Part shown: positions 44,467 through 53,912 of the stretch, piece after piece
How positions within the stretch are numbered: the stretch's first letter is position 1
Layout: the number at the start of each line of letters is the position of its first letter
Source of the DNA: Chitinophaga pinensis
GTDB taxonomy: Bacteria > Bacteroidota > Bacteroidia > Chitinophagales > CAMDFR01
Assembly: GCA_945872405.1 (NCBI GenBank)
Contig: CAMBZT010000006.1
Coordinates: 1-64,000 of the forward strand
Direction: 5' to 3'
DNA length: 64,000 nucleotides
Position numbers and translations under genes: made by a program
Notes under the pieces: model-generated
Databases searched by the model: none
Seen by the model: only the letters and a program-made list of their open reading frames with translations
Told to the model about the DNA's origin: nothing

Positions 44467-46143
44467 TTGAAGAAAAGAATTTTAAAAACTATTGTTTCCA
44501 TATTTTTTGGAGGCGCTTTAATGTTGGGAATTTATTCTTTTTCCAAAACGGACAACTATTTCGAAATAGCAAAAAACATGGATATTTTTTCTACACTGTA
44601 TAAGGAATTGAACACTTATTATGTAGACGATATTCAACCAGGTACAATCATGAAGACCGGTATTGATGCTATGCTAGAGAGCCTAGATCCATATACTAGC
44701 TATATCTCTGAGACAGAAATGGATGAATTCCGTTTTCAAACTACGGGAAAATATGGGGGCATAGGAGCAATAATTGGCAAAATAGGAGAGTATATCGTTA
44801 TTATGGAACCATACGAAAATGGCCCCGCCCAAAAAGGGGGTTTATTGGCAGGCGACAAAATAATTAGCGTAGATGACGTTTCTCTTAAAAGCAAAAACAG
44901 CGACGAGGTAAGCAAGGCACTAAAGGGACAGCCAAACACCTTGGTCGCTATTAAAGTTTTTAGAATGGGCTCGGATGGAACAGAAAAGGAGCTGTTGTTT
45001 AAATTTAATAGAGAAGAGATTCATGTAAGCAGCGTTTCATATTATGGAATGATTAATAACGATATTGCATATATTCAGCTAGAACATTTTACTTTGGGGG
45101 CAGCAAAAGAGGTGAAAGAAGCAATAGAGTTGTTGGAAGCAAAAAATAAAGTGAAAGGCATCGTTCTAGATTTAAGGGAAAACCCAGGAGGACTTTTGAA
45201 CGAGGCAATTGATGTTTCAAATATATTTGTAGAGAAAGGAGAAGAAATAGTGAGTACGAAAGGAAAGGTGGAAGAATGGGATAAAGTTTATAAGAGCATT
45301 AATAATGCAGTCGACAAAGAAACCCCGCTACTTGTTTTAACAAATAGTGGTTCAGCTAGCGCTAGCGAGATTGTGGCAGGCTCTATACAAGACTTAGATA
45401 GAGGAATTGTTCTTGGCCAGAGAACCTACGGGAAAGGACTTGTTCAGACAACTCGTCCCTTATCGTATAATACAAAATTGAAAGTTACCACAGCAAAATA
45501 TTATATACCAAGTGGTCGCTGTATTCAAGCAATAAATTATGCAGAAAAAGGACCAAATGGAGAGGTAAAAAAAATCCCTGACTCACTCAAAACGGCCTTT
45601 AAAACAAAAAGTGGCAGGACAGTATACGATGGTGGAGGAATTGATCCAGACGTAAAAATGGAACCAGAATATCTAAGTCAAATTTCAGTAAGTCTGTTAA
45701 CAAAAAACATAATATTTGGATTTGCGACTCAATACAGGGCGAAGCACAAAAACATTGCGCCTATTGGAGAATTTAAATTAACGGACGTGGATTTTGATGA
45801 TTTTGTAAAGTACATAGCAGATAAAGATTATATTTATTCAACACAGAGCGAAAAATTAATTGATCAGTTAAGAAAGGAAGCAGAAGAAGAAAATTATCTG
45901 GATGCGATAAAAGAAGACCTTTCGATTTTGAAGAAAAAAATTGATTCAGACAAACAAAAAGATGTTTTCAAACAAAAAGAAGAAATAATGGGGTTGCTTC
46001 TTGAAGAGATAGCCGAAAAGTATTATTATAAGAAGGGAAGAATAGTTGCTTCATTTAATCACGATACCGAGTTAAAGAAAGGAATTGAGATTATAAGGAA
46101 TTCTGAGCAGTATAAGGCGCTGCTAAATCCGGCTAAACAGTAA
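44467..46143 (+). CDS. S41-family C-terminal processing protease (CtpA-like)
   Basis: The 558-residue protein has an N-terminal signal/anchor segment, a PDZ domain at ~95-180 (GGIGAIIGKIGEYI, GGLLAGDKIISVD), then the S41 core. The nucleophilic Ser lies in SGSASASE (294-301) and the catalytic Lys is K323 in TYGKGLVQ. S41 proteases trim or degrade periplasmic and lipoprotein substrates. A helical C-terminal extension (~430-558) is typical of Bacteroidota members. The start is a TTG at 44467; no ATG occurs until residue 19. Confidence 0.93.
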   Translation: MKKRILKTIVSIFFGGALMLGIYSFSKTDNYFEIAKNMDIFSTLYKELNTYYVDDIQPGTIMKTGIDAMLESLDPYTSYISETEMDEFRFQTTGKYGGIGAIIGKIGEYIVIMEPYENGPAQKGGLLAGDKIISVDDVSLKSKNSDEVSKALKGQPNTLVAIKVFRMGSDGTEKELLFKFNREEIHVSSVSYYGMINNDIAYIQLEHFTLGAAKEVKEAIELLEAKNKVKGIVLDLRENPGGLLNEAIDVSNIFVEKGEEIVSTKGKVEEWDKVYKSINNAVDKETPLLVLTNSGSASASEIVAGSIQDLDRGIVLGQRTYGKGLVQTTRPLSYNTKLKVTTAKYYIPSGRCIQAINYAEKGPNGEVKKIPDSLKTAFKTKSGRTVYDGGGIDPDVKMEPEYLSQISVSLLTKNIIFGFATQYRAKHKNIAPIGEFKLTDVDFDDFVKYIADKDYIYSTQSEKLIDQLRKEAEEENYLDAIKEDLSILKKKIDSDKQKDVFKQKEEIMGLLLEEIAEKYYYKKGRIVASFNHDTELKKGIEIIRNSEQYKALLNPAKQ

Positions 46144-46162
46144 AATTTAATAAGAAAGAGAC

Positions 46163-47848
46163 ATGAAAAAACAGCAAGTTTTTTTTACTTTGATTCTCCT
46201 TTTTTTCTATAGAGATACCGTCTTTGCACAGAACAATTTGGTTTCCCAAGAACTATTAAAAAAGCATGTATTTGCTCTAGCTGACGACAGTATGGGCGGA
46301 AGAAACACAGCAACACTTGGAGGAGAAATGGCGGCAAGATATATTCAAAACGAATATAAAAAGATAGGACTTACACCAAAATCGACAAGCAATTCATATC
46401 TTCAAGATTTTGTTTTCTTTGCAGAAAAAATCTATGTGCATAAAAACGAAGTACACAGTGGAAAAATAAAACTAATTCCTAAGGAAGACTATGACGTACT
46501 CAATAACTCCTCAAATGGCAACATAAGCGCAATGGCGATTGATGTTAAAAACGGAATAGAAATTCCAGGTAAAATTAACGACTATATAGGTAAGGAAAAT
46601 TTAGCAGGGAAGATATTTCTTATAGATATTAGCACTCCGAAAGAAATTACGACGCATGACGAGAACTTTAAATTAACAGAGTTGTCGGCTCGTATAGAAA
46701 CGGCAATAAAAAAAGGGGCTTCGGCTGTTTTGTTTTATAGTACCGACCCCAACGAATCATTAAATCCAAATTTAAGAACAAGAGCAAAAGAATGTGGTAT
46801 CCCCTTAGTTTTTTTAAAGAAAAGAGACACAGAACAAGAGCTTTTAACGCAGCACACCAAGGTTAAAGTCGTTGTTAATTTAAAGAAAAATCAAAAAACC
46901 TCACAAAACATCTTAGGATACATAGACAATCACTCAAAGTACACTATTGTAATAGGCGCCCATTATGATCATTTAGGCTTAGGCGAGAATGGAAATTCTC
47001 TTTATAGAGGCACCCCTTCAATCCACAATGGAGCCGACGACAACGCAAGTGGCGTGGCGTCAATAATTGAATTAGCAAGAAAAATAAAGGGCGAAGAAGA
47101 GACCTATAAAAATTACAACTATTTATTCGTTTCGTTTTCAGGAGAAGAGCTAGGCCTTTATGGGTCTAAATCCTTTGTTGATAACATGTCGAATCAGATT
47201 GATTCACTAAAAATTGATTGCATGATTAATTTAGACATGGTCGGAAGACTAGGAAACAAGGAAAAAAATCTCGAAATAAACGGTGTTGGCAGCTCTCCCT
47301 CTTTTGATACAATCATTAATAGTATTTCAATGGAGAACATTAGGGTTAAGAAAGGCCTGGGAGGGATAGGACCATCTGACCACAGTTCTTTTTATCTAAA
47401 AAACATACCCGTTTTACATTTTTTTACTGGACAACACGAGGACTATCATAAGCCGAGTGACGACGCTGAAGAAGTCAATATTGCAGGAATGCAAAACGTT
47501 TGTGAATATATATTATTAACACTTCAACAGATTGAAAAAAGGGGAAAGCTCTCTTTTACAAAAACAAAAGAGGATAGTGCGAGCACTCCACGCTTTAAAA
47601 TTTCTTTAGGTATTATACCAGACTATATGTATGAAGGCGAAGGTTTACGGATAGACGGGGTTTCAGATGGTAAACCAGCACAAAAAGCAGGACTCTTAAG
47701 AGGAGACGTCATACTTCAGTTGGGAGAAGTTATAGTTGGCGACATGAATAATTATATGAAGGCACTTGCACAATTCAAAAAGGGGGACGAAACAGTAGTT
47801 GTTGTAAAAAGAGGTAAAGAGACACTTAAAATTAGTTTGCTTTTCTAA
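46163..47848 (+). CDS. M28-family zinc aminopeptidase with PA and PDZ domains
   Basis: The 561-residue protein has a signal peptide (cut near VFAQN). A PA insert lies at ~110-235. The M28 core then shows zinc ligands in GAHYDHLG (His267), ADDNASG (Asp292) and SGEELGLYG (Glu328/329), plus INLDMVGRL and GPSDHSSF. A PDZ domain follows at ~480-561 (GILRGD-type GLLRGDVILQLG). M28 enzymes remove N-terminal residues; the PDZ domain may guide substrates. It follows ctpA by 19 bp with an AAGAAAGAG ribosome-binding stretch, so both envelope proteases are probably one transcript. Confidence 0.92.
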   Translation: MKKQQVFFTLILLFFYRDTVFAQNNLVSQELLKKHVFALADDSMGGRNTATLGGEMAARYIQNEYKKIGLTPKSTSNSYLQDFVFFAEKIYVHKNEVHSGKIKLIPKEDYDVLNNSSNGNISAMAIDVKNGIEIPGKINDYIGKENLAGKIFLIDISTPKEITTHDENFKLTELSARIETAIKKGASAVLFYSTDPNESLNPNLRTRAKECGIPLVFLKKRDTEQELLTQHTKVKVVVNLKKNQKTSQNILGYIDNHSKYTIVIGAHYDHLGLGENGNSLYRGTPSIHNGADDNASGVASIIELARKIKGEEETYKNYNYLFVSFSGEELGLYGSKSFVDNMSNQIDSLKIDCMINLDMVGRLGNKEKNLEINGVGSSPSFDTIINSISMENIRVKKGLGGIGPSDHSSFYLKNIPVLHFFTGQHEDYHKPSDDAEEVNIAGMQNVCEYILLTLQQIEKRGKLSFTKTKEDSASTPRFKISLGIIPDYMYEGEGLRIDGVSDGKPAQKAGLLRGDVILQLGEVIVGDMNNYMKALAQFKKGDETVVVVKRGKETLKISLLF

Positions 47849-47858
47849 AAAATAGAAT

Positions 47859-48548
47859 TTGAATAAAAGATATATTTTGCATGTTGAAACAAGTAGCGCA
47901 ATTTGTTCAGTTTCTTTGAGTCAAAACGAACAACACTTAGAAACCATAGAAGGGTCTTATGCTAATTCACATGCCACACAGCTCACCCCATTTATTGAAG
48001 CTGTCTGTAAAAACCAAGGATTATCTTGCGAAGATTTATTTGCCCTTAGTTTTAGTGCCGGACCGGGCTCCTATACTGGTTTAAGAATAGGCCTTAGCAC
48101 ATTGAAAGGAATTAGTTTTTTGCTCAATAAACCTATCGTATTTATTAATACGCTCGACGCTATCGCTTCAGCTATGATAGCAGAATTTGATGGTAAAGAT
48201 TATCTATATTGTCCAATTATAGATGCGAAAAGAAGAGAGGTTTATACCTCAACATACAACAATAAGGGCGAAAGACTTTCAGAGTATAAGTCTCTTTTTC
48301 TAGCAGAAAACGATGAATTTAAAAAAATATATAATAAAAATAATATAATTTTGGGCGGTGACGGAACAAAATACACCCAAAACTCATTATATTATAATGA
48401 TATTACACATAGCAGCATTTTAAAACCATCCTCAAAATTTTTAATTTCGAACGCTATTCTAAAAATTTTAAAAGAAGATTTTGAGAATAAATCATTTTGT
48501 GAACCCTTTTATTTAAAAAACCCATTTTTGAACATCAAAAAACAGTAA
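47859..48548 (+). CDS. tsaB: tRNA threonylcarbamoyladenosine biosynthesis protein TsaB
   Basis: The 229-residue ASKHA-fold protein has HVETSSAICSVSL at the start, the AGPGSYTGLRIGLSTLKG motif near residues 68-84, and CPIIDAKRREVYTS near 122. TsaB partners TsaD and TsaE to make the t6A base of ANN-decoding tRNAs. The only available start is TTG 47859, 10 bp after the M28 gene. It is followed after 1 bp by the ArsR-type regulator. Confidence 0.93.
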   Translation: MNKRYILHVETSSAICSVSLSQNEQHLETIEGSYANSHATQLTPFIEAVCKNQGLSCEDLFALSFSAGPGSYTGLRIGLSTLKGISFLLNKPIVFINTLDAIASAMIAEFDGKDYLYCPIIDAKRREVYTSTYNNKGERLSEYKSLFLAENDEFKKIYNKNNIILGGDGTKYTQNSLYYNDITHSSILKPSSKFLISNAILKILKEDFENKSFCEPFYLKNPFLNIKKQ

Positions 48549-48549
48549 C

Positions 48550-48870
48550 ATGTCCACACCAACACAAAAAACCAACAAATCCACTACAAATATTGATTAT
48601 GTAGTATTAAAGAAAGCAGTAATGACTTTGAGGGCCATTAATCATCCATTGAGAAGGCAAATGATGGAAATTATGAAAGAACAAGGCCAAATAATTGTAA
48701 CAGAATTGTTTATAAAAATGAGACTTGAGCAATCTGTCGTTTCACAGCACCTAGCCATCTTAAGAAAGGTGGGTGTTTTGAACACAAAAAGAGATGGGAA
48801 GTTTATTTATTATTCCTTAAACGAGCCAAGAATAAATGAGATAGCTGGCTTGATTCACGAATTAGCATAG
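48550..48870 (+). CDS. ArsR/SmtB-family winged-helix transcriptional regulator
   Basis: The 106-residue protein has the ArsR winged helix: LRAINHPLRRQMMEIMKEQG, the recognition-helix segment EQSVVSQHLAILRKVGVL near residues 57-74, and the wing TKRDGKFIYYSL. It lacks the ELCVCDL-type metal-binding motif of metal sensors, so its signal is probably non-metal. It is the last gene of the ctpA-M28-tsaB run and is followed by a strong terminator. Confidence 0.9.
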   Translation: MSTPTQKTNKSTTNIDYVVLKKAVMTLRAINHPLRRQMMEIMKEQGQIIVTELFIKMRLEQSVVSQHLAILRKVGVLNTKRDGKFIYYSLNEPRINEIAGLIHELA

Positions 48871-48889
48871 TTTTTCTCCTAATACAAGG

Positions 48890-48922
48890 TCTCTTTCTAA
48901 TTTTTTTAGAAAGAGATTTTTT
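48890..48922 (+). terminator. Rho-independent terminator after the ArsR-type gene
   Basis: TCTCTTTCTAA (48890-48900) pairs with TTAGAAAGAGA (48906-48916) as an 11-bp stem with a T5 loop, followed by a T-run at 48917-48922. It lies 20 bp past the regulator's stop codon and separates it from glpD. Confidence 0.88.
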
Positions 48923-48960
48923 ATTTCTACAAACAAGCATCTAGCGCTAACAAACACAGC

Positions 48961-50607
48961 ATGTCCAAATTATTATTTAGCGTCCATAACCGCGAAGCTT
49001 CATTTAAAGATAGCCTAGAAGAGTGTTTTGATATCATCATTATCGGAGGGGGTATTACAGGGGCAGGTATTGCACTAGATGCTGTTTGCAACAAAATGAA
49101 AGTGTTGTTATTGGAGAAAGATGATTATGCTTCGGGAACCAGTGGGAAATCAACGAAATTAATACATGGAGGTTTGCGGTATCTTAAACAATTTGAGTTT
49201 AAAATGATTCGTGATGTTGGAAGAGAAAGAAAAATTCTTTATGAGAACGCTCGTCATATAGTCCGCCCAGAAAAAATGTTGTTGCCAATATATAAACATG
49301 GCTCACTGGGACTTTTTTCAAGTATAACTGCTTTATGGGTTTATGATTTTCTGGGTGGCGTTAATAAGGAAGAAAGAAAGAAAATATTAGACAAGGAACA
49401 AATAAAAAAAACAGAACCGCTATTGAAAAACAAAGACCTTCAAGCGGGAGGAATTTATTATGAATACAGAACAGACGACGCACGTTTAACAATTGAAGTT
49501 ATGAAAACAGCGGTGAACATGGGCGCGACATGCTTGAATTACACCGAGGTAACCGAATATATTTATAATGAAAGAGGAATAATTATTGGTGTAAATGCTA
49601 ATGATAAAATAGCACAAAAAGAAGTAGTTTTTAAATCAAAAGTCGTCATTAACGCAGCAGGTCCTTGGGTAGACAGAGTGCGCGTTATGGACAAATATCA
49701 AGAAGGGAAAAAATTAATGCTCACCAAAGGAGTTCATCTCGTTTTTCCTCATAAAAAAATTCCAATTTCACAATCTATTTATTTTGATACGAATGACGGC
49801 AGAATGATGTTTGCTATTCCCCGCCAAAACATTACCTACATTGGAACAACAGACACGATATTCTTTGAAGAGATGGATGAACCAAAAGTTTCCAAAAAAG
49901 ATATTGATTACCTCATAGAAAATCTTTGTAATACTATTAACGTTGCGGTTTTACCTTCAGATATCGTTTCATCATGGGCTGGACTTCGACCACTTGTTTT
50001 TGAAGAGGGCAAATCCCCATCTGAGGTATCAAGAAAAGACGAAATTTTTGTTTCAAAATCTGGACTAATTTCTATCGCGGGAGGAAAACTAACAGGCTAC
50101 AGATTAATGGCAGAACAAGTGATGAAAAAGGTCTATCATCAACTATCAATAACACCCCAAAACAGCACGAAAAACAAAAGGCTCGTCGGTGGTGAATTTA
50201 AGGACGAGCAAAGCATAGAGAAATACCGAAACCAAATCATAGAAGAAGGAGCGTTGATAAGCATTGACGAAACACAAGTTCTAAATTGGCTATATCGCTA
50301 TGGCACACAAACAAGTAAAATTTTGGATAAAATCAAAGACTTTGATGAAATAGAGAAATCGGATAAAGATGTAGGAATTTTAGCCGAGCTTCATTTTGCT
50401 ATTGAGAACGAAAGCGTCTATACGCTTAGTGATTTCTTGATAAGACGCTCAGGTATTCTATATTTCGAAAGCGAAAAGATAACAAATATTCTGTGTGAGA
50501 AGCTGAACAACAAGATTGGGTTGATGCTTAAAAAATCAAAAAAAGAAACCGAAAATAGCTTAGAAGATTTTAAAAAAAGATGGAAAGAATCATGTTTTTT
50601 TGACTAA
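48961..50607 (+). CDS. glpD: Aerobic glycerol-3-phosphate dehydrogenase
   Basis: The 548-residue flavoenzyme has the FAD-binding motif IIIGGGITGAGIALDA near residues 26-41, then SGKSTKLIHGGLRYL, the TDDARLTIEV substrate region near 180, and the ISIAGGKLTGYR motif near 377. GlpD oxidises sn-glycerol 3-phosphate to dihydroxyacetone phosphate and feeds electrons to quinone at the inner membrane. Its stop codon overlaps that of the convergent serine hydrolase gene. No glpF or glpK is nearby. Confidence 0.93.
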   Translation: MSKLLFSVHNREASFKDSLEECFDIIIIGGGITGAGIALDAVCNKMKVLLLEKDDYASGTSGKSTKLIHGGLRYLKQFEFKMIRDVGRERKILYENARHIVRPEKMLLPIYKHGSLGLFSSITALWVYDFLGGVNKEERKKILDKEQIKKTEPLLKNKDLQAGGIYYEYRTDDARLTIEVMKTAVNMGATCLNYTEVTEYIYNERGIIIGVNANDKIAQKEVVFKSKVVINAAGPWVDRVRVMDKYQEGKKLMLTKGVHLVFPHKKIPISQSIYFDTNDGRMMFAIPRQNITYIGTTDTIFFEEMDEPKVSKKDIDYLIENLCNTINVAVLPSDIVSSWAGLRPLVFEEGKSPSEVSRKDEIFVSKSGLISIAGGKLTGYRLMAEQVMKKVYHQLSITPQNSTKNKRLVGGEFKDEQSIEKYRNQIIEEGALISIDETQVLNWLYRYGTQTSKILDKIKDFDEIEKSDKDVGILAELHFAIENESVYTLSDFLIRRSGILYFESEKITNILCEKLNNKIGLMLKKSKKETENSLEDFKKRWKESCFFD

Positions 50608-51830
50608 TGGCCCTCCGAGGTAACATCCTCAGCCTCAATAACACTTGTTTCCGCCTTGCCCGTTAAAAAGCCTATTATGGGCTGTGCCTGATATATACTC
50701 CTATTATATTTGTTACCCAGAACAATAATTGTATAATCATTGAAGGGACTCATATAAAAAGAGGTATTATAACCTTTCCACCAGCCATTATGATAAATCA
50801 GTTTTAATGAATCGTTCTGAGCGTCTAACATTCTAAAACCATATCCATAATTTTTTCTACCTGGTTTTTCAAAGCTCCTTGGTTGAAACATTTCGTGGAT
50901 GGTTTCTTTGGAAAGCAAACAATTTGATTTTAGCATTTTACTCCAGATATACAGATCTGTTGTGGTTGTAAAAACACCCTTGTCGCCAACTACACCATCA
51001 AAAAAATCTAAGTCGTGCATTTCCCATTTTGGAGTATAACCAAAAGTACGACGAATATTAATAGACGGATCAGAAGTCGTTAAAACAAAAGAATTATTCA
51101 TTCCAAGAGGAAGAAATATATTCTTTCTCATATATACAGCAAAGTCTTCGCCACCAACGTTTTCAACGATAGCGGCAAGGACACAATAATTCGTATTACA
51201 ATATGCAAACTTTGTCTCAACAGGCGCAGCAACAGGGGGCTTTTCCTCTGCAAACCACGTTAAAACTTCTAGATTATTTGTGATACTGAATGGTCTAATT
51301 TTGCTATTAAAGACGTGTAGGTATTCTGGTAGGCCACTTCTGTGTGAGAGCAAGCTTTTTATTGTAATATTTTTATATGGAAAGGCTGGAAAAAACTGGT
51401 CTACCGTATTTTGTAGTGTTAGTTTTTTCTCTTCTATAAGTTTTAAGATTGCAACGGCAGTGAATTGCTTTGAGATGGAGGCCAACTGAAATTTAGAATC
51501 AGCATTTAAAGAGTCTTTTTTGGAGAAATTTTCCAAACCAAAGGACTTTTTATATAAAACAACACCATTTTTTGCAATGAGCACATTCCCATTAAAACCA
51601 TATTTAACCCTCGATAGAAACAAAGAATCAAGTCTTGTACAGATCGCGTTTGCGTTCATTTTGTACTTGATTGCCAATTCTTCTGTTGACGAAAAATCGT
51701 TGGCGCAAACACAGGGTAACAATTCGCAACACTCACTTTTTAAAACGCTATTATTACTCGTTTTGGCTTGATTACTGTTAGTACAGGCCAAAAACATAAA
51801 CAAAAAACAAAGTATAAAGGCGTTTTTCAT
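50604..51830 (-). CDS. Beta-lactamase-family serine hydrolase lipoprotein
   Basis: With ATG 51830, the 408-residue protein begins with a lipobox (FLAC near residue 16). The longer frame to 51920 begins with an unrelated hydrophobic stretch. Class C-type motifs are present: SISK (nucleophile Ser) in ASISKQFT, YCN in the YxN position, and HNG in IYHNGWWKG. The fold includes DD-peptidases, esterases and penicillin-binding-protein-like hydrolases; a true beta-lactamase is not implied. It lies 94 bp downstream of aspS. Confidence 0.88.
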   Translation of the reverse strand: MKNAFILCFLFMFLACTNSNQAKTSNNSVLKSECCELLPCVCANDFSSTEELAIKYKMNANAICTRLDSLFLSRVKYGFNGNVLIAKNGVVLYKKSFGLENFSKKDSLNADSKFQLASISKQFTAVAILKLIEEKKLTLQNTVDQFFPAFPYKNITIKSLLSHRSGLPEYLHVFNSKIRPFSITNNLEVLTWFAEEKPPVAAPVETKFAYCNTNYCVLAAIVENVGGEDFAVYMRKNIFLPLGMNNSFVLTTSDPSINIRRTFGYTPKWEMHDLDFFDGVVGDKGVFTTTTDLYIWSKMLKSNCLLSKETIHEMFQPRSFEKPGRKNYGYGFRMLDAQNDSLKLIYHNGWWKGYNTSFYMSPFNDYTIIVLGNKYNRSIYQAQPIIGFLTGKAETSVIEAEDVTSEGH

Positions 51831-51924
51831 AAGAACAAGATCTCTTTGTAATGGCAAATAAACAAATAGTTGCTTGAATTGGCTAAGGAGTTGTATACAA
51901 TACAAATGTAGAAAAACCAATAAG

Positions 51925-53703
51925 CTAAAATTCGAATTTGATGCCTAAATCCTTTAATTGTTTTGAATCAACTACCGAAGGAGCGTCCATCATTATGTCT
52001 CGTCCGCCATTGTTTTTGGGAAACGCGATCACATCACGAATGGCGTCTGCATTAGCGAACAAAGCAACCCATCTGTCTATTCCAAAAGCACAACCACCAT
52101 GAGGAGGAGCGCCATATCTAAACGCATTAATCATAAAGCCAAATCTTTCTTCAATTTCTTTTTCGTCCATGCCAAGTTTCTGAAAAATTTTATTCTGCAA
52201 CTCTCTTTCGTGAATTCGAATACTTCCACTAAGACATTCCCAGCCATTCATTACCATGTCGTATTGCTGCGCACGACACCTCAGTGGCTCGCTGTCAATA
52301 TACTGTAAATCTTCTGGATGAGGAGCACAGAATGGATGGTGAACAAATATAGTTTCCCCAGATTCTTCGTCTTTCTCAAAAAGAGGGAAATCCACAATCC
52401 ACAATACAGACCAAGAGTCTTTTTTTAACCAATTTTGTTTTTTAGCAATTTCTAAACGCAAATCGCCTAAGGCTTTCCTCACCTTAGCTTCACGGTCCAC
52501 AACAATTAATATTAAGTCTCCCTTTGTTGCATTAAACAACAGACCAATTTCTCGTAATTGATCTTCATTAAAAAACTTGTCTGCTGACGATTTAACACTT
52601 CCATCTTCGTTGAATTTGATTTGAATTAACCCACCTAGTCCTCTATGAGGAGCTTTGACAAACTCTACTAGTTCATCGGTTTGTTTTCTCGAATAGGCGG
52701 CACAGCCATTGGCATTGATGCCAGAGATAATTTGTTTGTTTTCTTCTGCCGAAAGAAAGAGAGGAAAAGAGGAATTTTTTATTACGTTTTCAGACAACAA
52801 GTCAACTATTTTACAATCGAATCTCAAATCTGGCTTGTCTGAACCATAAAATTTGATGGCGTCAGCATATTTTAATCGTTGAAAATCAGGTAAATCAACA
52901 TTCATAATTTTTTTGTATACATGTTTGGTTAGCCCCTCGAAAGTGTTTAAGACGTCATTTTGAGACACATAGCTCATCTCACAGTCAAGCTGAGTAAACT
53001 CAGGTTGCCTATCTCCACGAAAGTCCTCGTCTCTAAAACACTTAACCACCTGATAATATCTATCCATTCCAGCAACCATTAGGAGTTGTTTCATAATTTG
53101 CGGCGATTGCGGCAAGGCATAAAAACTACCCTTTTGCATACGTGATGGTACCAAAAAATCTCTCGCTCCTTCGGGAGTGGATTTAATTAAGTTTGGAGTC
53201 TCTATTTCAATAAAACTTCTTTCATCCAAGTATTCTCGCATTGCCTTAATCATTTTTGCACGAAGGATTAATCTTTCAGACAAGAGAGGTCTTCGGATGT
53301 CCAAATACCTATATTTCATGCGAAGTTCTTCACCGCCATCGGTATTATCTTCTATGGTAAAAGGCGGCGTTTCAGAAGCGTTGATTAATGTTAGTTCTTC
53401 AACCAGAATTTCAATTTCCCCTGTTGGAATTTTAGGGTTCTTGTTGCTTCTTTCTACCACTTTTCCTTTTGCTTGAATGACGTATTCGCGACCATAACTT
53501 CTAGCGGCTTCAGAGAGAAACACATTGTTTTCCATGTTAAAAGAAAGTTGAGTGATTCCATAACGATCACGCAAGTCGATAAACGATAATCCACCAAAAT
53601 CTCTTAACGTTGCTACCCAGCCCGACAGACAGACTGTTTCACCTACATTAGAAATGTTTAATATTCCGCAATTGTGCGTTCGAAAATGAGTGGATAAATA
53701 CAT
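51925..53703 (-). CDS. aspS: Aspartate--tRNA ligase
   Basis: The 592-residue class II synthetase has an N-terminal OB anticodon-binding domain with GWVATLRDFGGLSFIDLRDRYG near residues 28-49. It then has class II motif 2 (FRDEDFRGDRQPEFTQLD), the bacterial GAD insertion around 300-420, and motif 3 GAPPHGGCAFGIDRW near the C-terminus. It charges tRNA(Asp). The ATG at 53703 is unambiguous, and length fits bacterial-type AspRS. Confidence 0.97.
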   Translation of the reverse strand: MYLSTHFRTHNCGILNISNVGETVCLSGWVATLRDFGGLSFIDLRDRYGITQLSFNMENNVFLSEAARSYGREYVIQAKGKVVERSNKNPKIPTGEIEILVEELTLINASETPPFTIEDNTDGGEELRMKYRYLDIRRPLLSERLILRAKMIKAMREYLDERSFIEIETPNLIKSTPEGARDFLVPSRMQKGSFYALPQSPQIMKQLLMVAGMDRYYQVVKCFRDEDFRGDRQPEFTQLDCEMSYVSQNDVLNTFEGLTKHVYKKIMNVDLPDFQRLKYADAIKFYGSDKPDLRFDCKIVDLLSENVIKNSSFPLFLSAEENKQIISGINANGCAAYSRKQTDELVEFVKAPHRGLGGLIQIKFNEDGSVKSSADKFFNEDQLREIGLLFNATKGDLILIVVDREAKVRKALGDLRLEIAKKQNWLKKDSWSVLWIVDFPLFEKDEESGETIFVHHPFCAPHPEDLQYIDSEPLRCRAQQYDMVMNGWECLSGSIRIHERELQNKIFQKLGMDEKEIEERFGFMINAFRYGAPPHGGCAFGIDRWVALFANADAIRDVIAFPKNNGGRDIMMDAPSVVDSKQLKDLGIKFEF

Positions 53704-53912
53704 TCTTTAAGATTTTATAAGAAACAGAGCGCAAATATCCTAAATCATTAGCACAATTTTGTTTTTAACAATAAAATTTGAAAAGAATGTGAAAAAGTTC
53801 TATTTTTATATTAGAATTCCATATGTTTACAAATTGTTTATAAGCCAACAATAAATAGGAAGAGAAAGCAGTTATTGACAGAGAGAAAGCGGATCAAAAC
53901 AAAAGAAAAGCA

